Shown piece by piece: positions 18,084 through 28,767 of a DNA stretch of 64,000 nt. Made by a program: the position numbers and the translations under genes. The notes under the pieces were generated by a model. That model saw only the letters and a list, made by a program, of their open reading frames with translations, was not told the DNA's origin and did not search any database. Source of the DNA: Bifidobacterium santillanense (GTDB lineage: Bacteria; Actinomycetota; Actinomycetes; Actinomycetales; Bifidobacteriaceae); contig NZ_JAFEJS010000002.1 in assembly GCF_018555385.1 (NCBI RefSeq), forward strand, positions 248,001 to 312,000, given 5' to 3'. Each line of letters opens with the position of its first letter. Within the stretch, counting starts at the first letter, position 1.

Positions 18084-18995
18084 ATGACCGACGCCACTAT
18101 GACACCATTGGAACATCTGGTGAAGGTGCTGAAGCTGGGCAAGCCCTCGGACTACCGCAACCACACGTACGTCAACGGCGAGAGCCTGTACTTCCCCACC
18201 GGACGCGTCTACGGCGGCCAGGTCATCGCGCAGTCGCTGATGGCCGCGGCCAAGACGGTGCCGGCGAACCGTCTGCCGCATTCGATCCACGGCTATTTCG
18301 TCGCCCCCGGCGACATCCGTCAGGACCTGCTCTTCGACGTCGAGAAGCTGCGCGACGGACGTTCCTTCTCCGCGCGACGCGTCAACGTGACGCAGGCGGA
18401 GGGCGCGATCCTCACGGCGATCGCGTCGTTCCAGACGGTCGGTCAGGAGGGCGTGGAGTTCGCCGATCCGATGCCGTCCGATCTGCCGGATCCCGAATCC
18501 CTGACCAGCGCGAAGGACCTGATGGCGCCGTACGCCGGCAAGTCGCCGTTCGCGAACTACTATGCGGAGAAGTCGCCGTTCGACATCCGCCACATCACGC
18601 CCACGATCATGCTCGGCCCCGACAAGGCCTCCGCCGAAGCCGATTCGGGCCGCCAGATGGTATGGATGAGGGCCGACGGCGAGGTCGAGATCCCGCAGCT
18701 CATGCACCGCGCGATGCTGGCGCTCGGCTGCGATCAGGTGATGATGGAGCCGGTGCTGCGCCGCGCCGGGCTGTCGATCGCCACGCCGGGCATCTCGTAC
18801 GCGTCGATCGACCATTCGATGTGGTGGTACCGCGACGTGGACGTCAACCAGTGGCATCTGTACGTGCAGGACACGCCCACGGCCGCGCATGGACGCGGTC
18901 TGGGCGTCGCGAAGGTGTATTCGCGCGACGGCGAGCTGGTCGCCGCGATCGCCCAGGAGGCGATGATCCGCGTCCCGCAGCAACCGCAACGGTAG
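18084..18995 (+). CDS. tesB: Acyl-CoA thioesterase II
   Basis: 303-residue TesB-type double-hotdog thioesterase, which hydrolyses acyl-CoA to free acid and CoA. The first hotdog contains GRVYGGQVIAQSLMAAAKTV (about 37 to 56) and the HSIHGYFVAPGD segment (about 64 to 75). The second contains SYASIDHSMWWYRDVDVNQW, then LYVQDTPTAAHGRGLGVAKV, with the family catalytic aspartate region. Start ATG 18084 has AAGGGG upstream. Monocistronic, bounded by the ettA terminator and a hairpin at 19053 to 19085. Confidence 0.92.
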   Translation: MTDATMTPLEHLVKVLKLGKPSDYRNHTYVNGESLYFPTGRVYGGQVIAQSLMAAAKTVPANRLPHSIHGYFVAPGDIRQDLLFDVEKLRDGRSFSARRVNVTQAEGAILTAIASFQTVGQEGVEFADPMPSDLPDPESLTSAKDLMAPYAGKSPFANYYAEKSPFDIRHITPTIMLGPDKASAEADSGRQMVWMRADGEVEIPQLMHRAMLALGCDQVMMEPVLRRAGLSIATPGISYASIDHSMWWYRDVDVNQWHLYVQDTPTAAHGRGLGVAKVYSRDGELVAAIAQEAMIRVPQQPQR

Positions 18996-19052
18996 TGGGC
19001 ATGACGCCCGACTCGTCTTCCTTGTAGCTAAGGAGCTGACTCCATCTTGCGC

Positions 19053-19085
19053 AGGCCGGACCCATCTTCAAGAGGGGCCCGGCCT
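19053..19085. terminator. Terminator between tesB and the DUF3180 gene
   Basis: 11-bp stem with one G-U pair (19053 to 19063 and 19075 to 19085), between convergent genes. Confidence 0.65.
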
Positions 19086-19104
19086 CATCGTCGTCAGTCC
19101 GTCG

Positions 19105-19641
19105 TCAGTGGCGGGTCTTGGCGGCCGCGGAGGCGACGCCCCGTTCCTGCGCGGCCTGCTTCATCTTGGGGTTCTCCGGCCCTTCGGTGGGCGGCAGCTG
19201 GCACAACCACTCCCCCACGAGTCCGATGACCATGTCGATGAGGCACACCACGGCGGTCACCGCGCATTCGAGCACGGCCTGCGAGTAGAAGTCGGCCTCG
19301 ATGTGCCCGATGGTCGGGATGATCTGGCCGCCGTACCATCCGGCGAGCATCGCCCCGGCCAGGGCGAGCGCCTTCGCGAGCACCAGCGTGTCGAACGCGA
19401 GGCGCGGATTGACGAACGTGCTGGGCCGTTTGCGTGGATCGGTGGTCGCATACTTGTGCACGTTCAGCGCCAGAACCAGCACGATGACGCCGATCGCGAT
19501 CAGCAGGACGGCCACGAACCATGGCGCGCCGATCAGGGTGAGGCCGAACCGCTCCCCCAGCTCCGCGACGACGGCGCCCGCCACGGCGCCCAGCGCGATG
19601 GCGAGGGCCGGCTGCCACCAGGGTGTGCGTTTCGCGCTCAT
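19105..19641 (-). CDS. DUF3180 family membrane protein
   Basis: 178-residue actinobacterial membrane protein with four predicted helices: about 11 to 30, 35 to 57, 90 to 112 and 119 to 142. The start ATG at 19641 shares one base with the folBK stop (TGATG) and has GGAGGAACGG upstream, so it is translationally coupled to folBK. DUF3180 genes regularly follow folK in actinobacteria. Function unknown. Confidence 0.85.
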   Translation of the reverse strand: MSAKRTPWWQPALAIALGAVAGAVVAELGERFGLTLIGAPWFVAVLLIAIGVIVLVLALNVHKYATTDPRKRPSTFVNPRLAFDTLVLAKALALAGAMLAGWYGGQIIPTIGHIEADFYSQAVLECAVTAVVCLIDMVIGLVGEWLCQLPPTEGPENPKMKQAAQERGVASAAAKTRH

Positions 19642-20696
19642 CAGACCGTTCCTCCCAGAATCCAGTTGTCGGACAGCAGTCCCACGCGCGCCGCGTCGGG
19701 CGCCATCGCCAGCAGGAAGGAGACCGGGTCCCCGCCGAGCGTCGCGTTCGGGTCCATATCCATCCACGGGGCGAGCACGGCGGCGTGTTCGCGCGCGGAC
19801 GGCCACGGCACGCGGCAGTCCGGCTCGTCCAGCGCGACGCCGTCCATGTCGATCAGGTCCAGGTCGATGGTGCCGTCGAGCGACCGTTCGATCGTGCCGA
19901 GCGCGCCGATCAGCGCCCGCGCGCCCATCGTCGTCTCGATCTGGATGACGGCGGCCATCGCGTCCGGCCCGTCGAAGTTGCTCACATGGTAGAGAGGCGA
20001 GATGCCCTCGACCTGGGTGCCGGGCACGCCCTCGAGCGCGACGATCGACTCGCGGAACAGCCGTTCGGCGTCCGTCGAGGTCGAGTCCATCGAGATCACG
20101 GCATGGCGGTGGGTCGCGGCCCCGTCGGGGACGTCGTCCGTCGACGGCGGTTCCGCGGCATCCGGGCGGCCGGCGATCGCGTCGTCCGCCTCCGGTGCAG
20201 CCGTTCCGTTGTCCTCCGCGCGTGTGCGTGATGCGTCATCCGTCTCCCGCACGCGCGTGACGGTGACGGAGACGCCCTCGCACGGCACGCCCACGTCGGG
20301 GCGCAGGTCGCGCACGGTGACCTCGACCGCGCGCACCGCGTCGGTGCCGTCCGAGATCGCGAGCAGACGATCGGCGACGTCCCGGGCGAGTCCGTGGATG
20401 TCGGCCCCGTTGACGGATCCGTCGTCCGCGTCCGCGCCGTCCCCGCCGCATTCGACGGACGCTCCCCCGATGGCATCGGCGATGGTTCGTGCGATGCGAT
20501 TCCAGGGAATCACCGGGGCGGATGCCCCGTCGACGGCGGGCTCGGATCCGAACGGTCCGTCATCGGCCCGCCCGCGACCGGCATATGCGACCCGCAGGGT
20601 CACGTCGGCGCGGAACCGGTCCGCGTCCCCGGCGCGCACGCCGGTCAGACGGACGACGTCATAGGCGTCGTGCGCACTGTCCATTTCGTTGTTCAC
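19641..20696 (-). CDS. Degenerate FolB-FolK fusion protein
   Basis: About 351 residues. Position between ftsH and DUF3180 and overall layout match the FolB (dihydroneopterin aldolase) plus FolK (HPPK) fusion of bifidobacteria. The N-terminal third keeps the FolB fold pattern (DVVRLTGVRAGDADRFRADV), but the catalytic H-G-x-x-x-E-E region is missing and a long acidic linker is inserted. The FolK part (from about residue 200) keeps DGTIDLDLIDMDGV, the remnant of the DLDLL motif, but the G-S-N start and the R-W-x-P-R loop are gone. It is probably not catalytic. Start GTG 20696 is chosen for AAGGAAC five bases upstream; ATG 20684 is an alternative. Confidence 0.6.
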   Translation of the reverse strand: MNNEMDSAHDAYDVVRLTGVRAGDADRFRADVTLRVAYAGRGRADDGPFGSEPAVDGASAPVIPWNRIARTIADAIGGASVECGGDGADADDGSVNGADIHGLARDVADRLLAISDGTDAVRAVEVTVRDLRPDVGVPCEGVSVTVTRVRETDDASRTRAEDNGTAAPEADDAIAGRPDAAEPPSTDDVPDGAATHRHAVISMDSTSTDAERLFRESIVALEGVPGTQVEGISPLYHVSNFDGPDAMAAVIQIETTMGARALIGALGTIERSLDGTIDLDLIDMDGVALDEPDCRVPWPSAREHAAVLAPWMDMDPNATLGGDPVSFLLAMAPDAARVGLLSDNWILGGTV

Positions 20697-20730
20697 TTCG
20701 TTCCTTCGACTGTTCACGGTTGCGGGCGAA

Positions 20731-20762
20731 GAAAAACCGCCGCGACCATGCGATCGCGGCGG
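20731..20762 (-). terminator. Terminator after ftsH
   Basis: 9-bp GC stem (20737 to 20745 and 20754 to 20762), followed on the minus strand by TTTTT. It separates ftsH from the degenerate folBK gene. Confidence 0.85.
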
Positions 20763-20775
20763 CCTTCCATGCGAA

Positions 20776-22868
<2,093 letters not shown>

Positions 22869-22872
<4 letters not shown>

Positions 22873-23441
22873 GCGTGTTCTCCTTGATATACTGCCGGCT
22901 TCAGCACCGCGATCGAGTCGAGATTGCGGTAGCGCTCGTCATAGTCGAGGCCGAAGCCGACGACGAACTCGTCCGGGATCTCGAGGCCCTTGTACTTCAC
23001 GTCCACCTCCACCTCGCGGCGGGCGGGCTTCTCCAGCAGGGCGAAGATCTCGACGGACGCGGCGCCGCGGCGCTTCAGCTCCTCGACCAGCCATGCGAGC
23101 GTACGACCTGAGTCAACGATATCCTCGACGATGAGAATGTGCCGACCGCGAACATCGGTCGACAGATCCTGGCGGATCGTCACGGTGCCGCTGGACACGG
23201 TGCCGGAGCCATAGCTCGACAGGCTCATGAAGTCGATCTGGCAGAGGATGGACAGGGCCTGCGAGAACGCGGCCAAGGTGTTCACCGCGCCCTTGAGCAC
23301 CGCCACGAGCAGGGGGTTCCTGTCGCGGTAGTCCTCGCTCGCCTGTGCGGCGGCGCGGTCGATGATGGCCTGGATTTCCTCTTTGCTGACCAGCTCGTGG
23401 TCGATGTCGTCTTGTACGTCAGCGATTCGCATGCCCACCAT
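22869..23441 (-). CDS. hpt: Hypoxanthine phosphoribosyltransferase
   Basis: 190-residue purine salvage enzyme converting hypoxanthine or guanine with PRPP to IMP or GMP. The PRPP-binding motif is [16 protein letters not shown] (about 106 to 121), the pyrophosphate loop is VLKGA (about 49 to 53), and [12 protein letters not shown] is the flexible loop region. In-frame ATGs at 23441 and 23432 (MRIADVQ) are both possible starts; neither has a strong ribosome site. In other actinobacteria tilS lies directly upstream of hpt; here only 46 bp separate it from dacB. Confidence 0.95.
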
Positions 23442-23487
23442 CTTGGCACACGCGAATGACGTGTTTCTGGGTGAAACCTGAATGAAT

Positions 23488-24936
23488 TCAGAGTTTTGCC
23501 AGTGCCGCCACGAACTGGTCGACCGCCGTGTTGACGGCCCAGATGTCGGTGGTGCTGTTGACGATCACGGCGAAGGTGAGCACGCCGCCCTTCTCGAGCG
23601 AGACGTTGCCGGCCAGCGAGCGCACGTGGTCGAGCGAACCGGTCTTGACCCTGATGAGCCCGCGCGTCGAGTCGTCGGCGACGCGGCTGCGCGCGGTGCC
23701 GACCAATCCGGGCACGGACAGGCCCTCGAGTGCGGCCGCCGCGCCGCCGTCGGGGTCGGCGAGGCGCTCCTGCACGCCGACGAGCGTGGTGACGGTCAGT
23801 CCCGTTCCGGGCGCGAGTCCGGAGCAGCTGGTCAGGGTGAGCCCTTCGGTGGAGACGCCGTGCTTCGCGAGCACCTGCTCGACGGCCTCGGTGTCGCCCT
23901 TGATCGAGTTGCCGGTGCCGAGCTTGAGCGCGGTGAGACGGCCGAACAGCTCGGCGAGCGTGTTGTCGGAGTGGCGCATCATGAACGCCATCACCTCGTT
24001 GAGCGGTGCCGAGCTGACGCGCGCGATGCGGTTGGAGGTCTTCTGGCCGCTCACGTCGTCGGAATCGGTGACGCCGATGCCCCGTTCGGTCAGCAGCGTT
24101 TTGAACGTGTTCGCGGCGTCGGCGGCGGTGTGCTGCGAGAGCATAGGGTATTCGGTGAACGAGTCGCGGTCCTGCGCCTCGAGTCCGGTCCAGTCGCGCC
24201 CGCCGTCGACCGCCATCGTGGAGATCGGGGTGTAGTAGCGGTTCTCGTTGTTGTTCTCGGCGATGTTCGCCGGCTCGCGGTCGTCGCCGAACATCGTGTC
24301 GTCCGCGGCGAGCGCGACGGCGGTGATGCCCTTGTCCCTGAGGGCCTCGGCGGTCCTGTCCGCCAGCGTGGCCAGTCCGGCGCGGCCGTTGATGTGCGTG
24401 GGGTCGTTCCGCCCGGCCGACAGCAGCATGTCGCCGTGGCCCTTGAGCACGATGGTGGGGACGCCGTCGCCGCCCGTGTGGGTCAGGTGGACGTCGGTGT
24501 CGAGCGTGGAGCTCATCTCGAGCGTCGAGGCGGCGGCGAACGCGGTGAGCGTCTTGGTGGTGGATGCGGGTTCGCGCACGGTTCCGGCCTCGTGCTCGGC
24601 GATGACCTTGCCGTTCACGTCGGCGACGACGACCGAGAAGTCGGTGCCGACGCCCTGCGCCTGGCCGAGCGTCGCGATGAGCGCGTCGACCTTGGCCTTG
24701 TCCACGTCGGCGGCGCCGGTCGTCGCGCCCGAGACGATCCCGGCGGTTCGCGACGAGGCGGGATCGGTGTATCGGCGCGTTTCGACCGACTGGAGGGTGA
24801 GCAGACCCGGAGCGGCGTCGGCCACGTCGGCGACGGCGTATCCGAGTCCCGCGGCGAGCGTCAGCGCGACGCAGACGGCGCATACGAGCACCCGATGCGT
24901 ACCGTTCCGCCGAACCGTGGACCTTCTCGCCGCCAT
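23488..24936 (-). CDS. dacB: D-alanyl-D-alanine carboxypeptidase/endopeptidase (PBP4, DacB)
   Basis: About 482 residues, exported. An N-terminal basic stretch and a signal-anchor helix (about 16 to 40) precede the penicillin-binding S13 peptidase domain, which trims peptidoglycan side chains. The active-site triads are present: S-x-x-K as STTK (in EPASTTKTLTAF), S-x-N as SDN (in MMRHSDNTLAE) and KTG (in IRVKTGSLDHVRSL). Between them lies the large extra domain typical of PBP4. The start at 24936 (MAARRS) has AAGGGATGG upstream; ATG 24945 is possible. This gene normally precedes tilS and hpt in actinobacteria. Confidence 0.93.
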   Translation of the reverse strand: MAARRSTVRRNGTHRVLVCAVCVALTLAAGLGYAVADVADAAPGLLTLQSVETRRYTDPASSRTAGIVSGATTGAADVDKAKVDALIATLGQAQGVGTDFSVVVADVNGKVIAEHEAGTVREPASTTKTLTAFAAASTLEMSSTLDTDVHLTHTGGDGVPTIVLKGHGDMLLSAGRNDPTHINGRAGLATLADRTAEALRDKGITAVALAADDTMFGDDREPANIAENNNENRYYTPISTMAVDGGRDWTGLEAQDRDSFTEYPMLSQHTAADAANTFKTLLTERGIGVTDSDDVSGQKTSNRIARVSSAPLNEVMAFMMRHSDNTLAELFGRLTALKLGTGNSIKGDTEAVEQVLAKHGVSTEGLTLTSCSGLAPGTGLTVTTLVGVQERLADPDGGAAAALEGLSVPGLVGTARSRVADDSTRGLIRVKTGSLDHVRSLAGNVSLEKGGVLTFAVIVNSTTDIWAVNTAVDQFVAALAKL

Positions 24937-25000
24937 GGGCACCATCCCTTACGTCTTGCGTCTTGTCTGCGGGTCCGTGTGACCCGCCGCGTTCCGTCCG

Positions 25001-26663
25001 TCAGCGCTGCAGCGACGCGAATCCGTCGAGCGTGTGCAGGATGGCGGGCGTCCGCGCGTCCAACAGCTTACCGCCAAGCCATGAACCGAGCGCGAGGGCG
25101 GCCACGCCGTTGACGAGCGCGACCGGTATGAGCACCCAGTACAGATCGGCGATCGCACCGACCGCCAGCAGGACCAGCGCGACGACGCCGGTGGGCGCCA
25201 GCAGCAGGATGCCGCCGAGCAGATAGACGAACGGGAAGAAGCCCTGGGCCGCGGCGCGCCCCTGCGGCGAGGAGAACGGCTTGTCCATCGGGGGCACGGG
25301 GTACAGGAGCGTGCAGGAGGTGATCTCCGCCACCCCCAGTCCGGTGAGGCCGAGGGCGATGGCGAGCGCGGCGATGAACGCGCCGAACAGCAGACCGTCC
25401 GGACGCCGCCAGTCGCCGGTGATGACGGCGACGACGACGAACAGGACGAGCGTGTAGGCGACGACGAGCGCCGCGTACACGCGCACGCGTCCGATGCGGT
25501 CGGCCAGTCCCGGCACGCCCGCGAGCGCCTGCATCGCGAAGCCGCGGCCGTCATAGGCCAGTCCGTTGCTTTCGGCGATGGCGAACGTCCACCCCGACAC
25601 CACGAGCGCCAGCCAGACCATGACGGAGTTGCCGCGCGCCTGCAGCGCGAAGACGACGACGATGAACGGCGGCATGACGAACAGCATCGCCCGACGGGGG
25701 TCGCGCACGAGATACGTGAGCAGGCGCGCGGAGACGGCGCCGGAGACGTCGTCCGGCATCCAGGCGAACGCGCCGATGCCCTTGGCGACTGCGGCGCGCG
25801 CGGCGGCGCCGTGGACGAGGCGTTCGCGCCTCAGGCACCACACGCACAGGGCGAGGCACGCGGTCCATGTCGCGACGAGCACGGCGATCCGTCCGGCGAG
25901 GGCCGCCCAGTCGCCGAGGAACGCGTCGTACGGCAGCTGGAAGGCGGCCCCGAGCGGCGTCCATGCGATGATCGAGGCGGACCGTGCGGCCAGCCTCGGG
26001 TCGATCCCGGCCGACAGGCCCGAGTTGGCGAGGATGCTGGGCAGCTGGCAGACGGCGACGAACAGCAGGGTGACGACGACGTAGAACGCGGCCTTGCCCC
26101 GTTTGGAGGTGACCAGCGAGGTGGACAGCGAGACGAGCAGCTTGGACAGGCTCGTCATCGTGAGCACGAACAACGGCGCGGCGACGAGGGCCGCGACGAC
26201 GGCCGCGACGCCCATCCGCCGGTAGACGAGCGACCACAGCAGCATGGAGACGAGCCCGGTCATGGCCGGGATGCCGCAGCAGCCGGCGGCCAGCAGGCCG
26301 AGCTGCAGCTGCCGGTCGGGGATGCCGTAGAGCACGAGCGCGCGCGGGTTCATCACGGATCCCTCGCCGACCAGCATGAGCTGGACGAGGGCCACCATCG
26401 CCATCAGGAACGCGCCGAGCAGGATCGTGGCGATGTGCACGATGCCGCCGGGGCCGAGGATGGTGATCGGCGCGCCGCCGCGCGGCGGCCGGAGGAGCGG
26501 CGGCAGCCCGCCGAGGAACCAGGCGGCCGTGCCCGCCGGCCGCGATCGTGCCCACAGCCGCGACGACGCCGAAGACGAACGCGACGATCTGCCATGGGGA
26601 CCGGCGCAGGGCGGCCATGGTGAGCGCCCAGCGCAACCGCACCAGCGTGGACGCGGCGTTCAT
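25001..26663 (-). pseudogene. ABC transporter permease, apparent +1 frameshift near the N-terminus
   Basis: Polytopic permease of an ABC-2-like exporter, about 553 residues if restored, with about a dozen hydrophobic segments. Translation from ATG 26663 (overlapping the ATPase stop as ATGA) gives MNAASTLVRLRWALTMAAL and a first helix, then leaves frame. The downstream frame continues FLGGLPPLLRPPRGGAPIT into IVHIATILLGAFLMAM and runs intact to 25001. Removing one base from the C-run at 26532 to 26534 restores one continuous protein. An internal ATG at 26440 could give a shorter product lacking the first helix. Either a sequencing error in a homopolymer or a recent inactivation of the exporter. 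Confidence 0.8.
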
Positions 26664-27508
26664 CGCGCCGCTCCGGCCGCAGGCGCGCCGCCGTCGAGCC
26701 AGCTGATGCGCGCGGCTTCGTGGCGTCCGCCGACCAGCTCGAGGAAGCGGTCCTCGAGGTCCTCTCCGGCGGCGACCTCCTCCACGGTGCCGCCCGCGCG
26801 CACCCGGCCGTGGTCGATGACGGCCACGTGCGTGCACATCCGCTCGACCAGCGCCATCACGTGCGAGGAGATGATCACCGTACCGCCGGTCGCCGCGTAT
26901 TCGATCAGGATGTCCTTGAGATTGGCACTGGAGACAGGGTCCACCGACTCGAACGGCTCGTCGAGCACGAGGAGTCGCGGACTGTGGATCATCGCGCAGG
27001 CCAGACAGATCTTCTTGGTCATGCCGGCGGAGTAGTCGGCGACCACCGTGTTCGACGCTCGGACGAGATCGAACGCGGCGAGCAGGTCGCGCGCGCGGGC
27101 CGTCGACTCGGCGCGGTGCATGCCGCGCAGCATGCCGGAGTAGACCAGCAGCTGCAGGCCGGTCAGACGGTCGAAGATCTGGTCGGGCTGCGGCATCACG
27201 CCGATCGCCCGTTTGGCGGCGTTGACGTCGCTCCACACGTCGCGGCCGAGGATCATCGCACCGCCCGCGTCGGGCACGAGCAGTCCGGTGACCATGTTGA
27301 GCGTGGTGGTCTTGCCCGCGCCGTTGGGGCCGACGAGTCCGTAGAACGAGCCGACGGGAATGTCGAGCGACAGGCCGTCGACGGCCGTCCTGCCGTCGAA
27401 GCGTTTGTACAGGCCGCGGATGGAGACCGCAGCGGCGGGGTCGAAGGGCACGAATCCCGGCGCCGGCCGCGGGAAATCGACATTCGGCGCCTGTATGTCG
27501 AAACTCAT
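26660..27508 (-). CDS. ABC transporter ATP-binding protein
   Basis: 282-residue ATPase partnering the frameshifted permease. Walker A is GPNGAGKTT (about 58 to 66), the Q-loop region is MPQPDQI, the signature is the divergent YSAGMTKKICLACAMI in place of LSGGQ, and Walker B is LLVLDEPFESVD. The H-loop is IISSHVM. The architecture is that of exporters of the CcmA/drug/peptide class; the substrate is unknown. Start ATG 27508 (MSFDIQAP) is chosen because the upstream ATG 27523 would add only five residues; the ribosome site is weak. The stop overlaps the permease start by four bases. Confidence 0.9.
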   Translation of the reverse strand: MSFDIQAPNVDFPRPAPGFVPFDPAAAVSIRGLYKRFDGRTAVDGLSLDIPVGSFYGLVGPNGAGKTTTLNMVTGLLVPDAGGAMILGRDVWSDVNAAKRAIGVMPQPDQIFDRLTGLQLLVYSGMLRGMHRAESTARARDLLAAFDLVRASNTVVADYSAGMTKKICLACAMIHSPRLLVLDEPFESVDPVSSANLKDILIEYAATGGTVIISSHVMALVERMCTHVAVIDHGRVRAGGTVEEVAAGEDLEDRFLELVGGRHEAARISWLDGGAPAAGAAR

Positions 27509-27539
27509 GCCGCCAGCATACACCCGAAGGCACGCGGCG

Positions 27540-28766
27540 TCACGCGCCCTTGTGCGCGATGGGCTTCCACTGCGCCTTGGAGAAGATGGCCTGGAAGGAG
27601 ATCGGCACGTAGGAGAGCATGTAGATCGGGAAGCTCAGCACGTAGGCGAACAGCTCCTTGTTGGTGGCGCCGATCTGGTCGCGTTCGGCCACGATCGTCA
27701 GGCCCGCGAGCGCCATCATGCCGAGCACGGCGAGCACGATGCCGTTCGACCAACTGGTCAGCGCGCCGATCTGACTGCTCCACGTGACGAAGCCGAAGGC
27801 GGCGAACAGCATGCCCAGCGCGATGCGGCACACGCTCAGCACGGTGAACGGGCACAGCAGCAGCGTGAAGTCGACGGCGGAGAAGTCGCGTTCGCGCACG
27901 GCGCGTCTGACGAGGTACGGGCCGTAGAAGCGGAACACCTGCAGGAAGCCCTTGCTCCAGCGCAGACGCTGGCGCCAGCTCTGCGCGAAGGTGACGGGCT
28001 GCTCGTCGTACAGGATCGCGGTGCCGCAGTAGCCGACGCGGTCGCCGTGCAGGACGGAGTCCATCGTGAACTCGAGGTCCTCGGTCAGCAGGTGGAACTT
28101 CCAGCCCTTGTTGCGCTTCATGACCTCCTTGGAGAACATGAAGCCGGTGCCGCCGACGTGGCAGCTGGAGCCGAAGAGCATGCGCGAGTTGTTGAGGAAG
28201 CGCGACTCGCGGATGAACCACAGGGCCGAGCCGGAGGAGACCCAGTTGTCGTTGAGGTTGACGGAGTTGCGGTAGCTGGTCAGGATCCTGAATCCGGACT
28301 GGAACGCCTTGTTCATCTCCTCGAAGTAGTGCCTGTCGAGGCGGTTGTCGGCGTCGAAGACGAAGTACGCGTCGTACGTGTCGGACAGGCCCGCGTCGAT
28401 CATGTGGTCGAGCAGGTAGGTCAGCGCGTACCCCTTGCCGATCAGCTGGTCGTTGTGGCGTTCGACGACGTTGCAGCCGAGCGAGCGCACGAGATCGGCG
28501 GTGTGGTCGGTGCAGTTGTCGGCCACGAGCCAGATGTCGATGAGATCGGACGGGTAGGTCTGGTCGCGGATGCAGCCGATGAGGTTGCCGATGACCTGCT
28601 CCTCGTTGCGCGCGGAGATGAGCACGGCGTAGCGCTTGTCCATCGGCGCGTCGGGGAAGCGCACGGGCTTGGAGAACAGCGACATCACGACGCAGGCGAC
28701 CTGGTAGACCATGCCGACGGCGCCGACGATGAACATGAGGACGTCGAGTACGGTGAGCAGGACCAT
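27540..28766 (-). CDS. Membrane-bound family 2 glycosyltransferase (processive type)
   Basis: 408-residue glycosyltransferase with an N-terminal membrane helix (about 5 to 25), a cytoplasmic GT-A domain and three or four C-terminal helices. Catalytic features of cellulose/hyaluronan synthase-like enzymes are present: ISARNEE (about 50), DADN (metal-binding, about 138), TED (about 228) and QRLRW (about 263), the Q-x-x-R-W motif of processive enzymes. It likely builds or extends a surface polysaccharide from a UDP-sugar. Start ATG 28766 lies one base after the stop of the upstream AI-2E gene, so the two are co-transcribed. Confidence 0.9.
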   Translation of the reverse strand: MVLLTVLDVLMFIVGAVGMVYQVACVVMSLFSKPVRFPDAPMDKRYAVLISARNEEQVIGNLIGCIRDQTYPSDLIDIWLVADNCTDHTADLVRSLGCNVVERHNDQLIGKGYALTYLLDHMIDAGLSDTYDAYFVFDADNRLDRHYFEEMNKAFQSGFRILTSYRNSVNLNDNWVSSGSALWFIRESRFLNNSRMLFGSSCHVGGTGFMFSKEVMKRNKGWKFHLLTEDLEFTMDSVLHGDRVGYCGTAILYDEQPVTFAQSWRQRLRWSKGFLQVFRFYGPYLVRRAVRERDFSAVDFTLLLCPFTVLSVCRIALGMLFAAFGFVTWSSQIGALTSWSNGIVLAVLGMMALAGLTIVAERDQIGATNKELFAYVLSFPIYMLSYVPISFQAIFSKAQWKPIAHKGA

Positions 28767-28767
28767 G

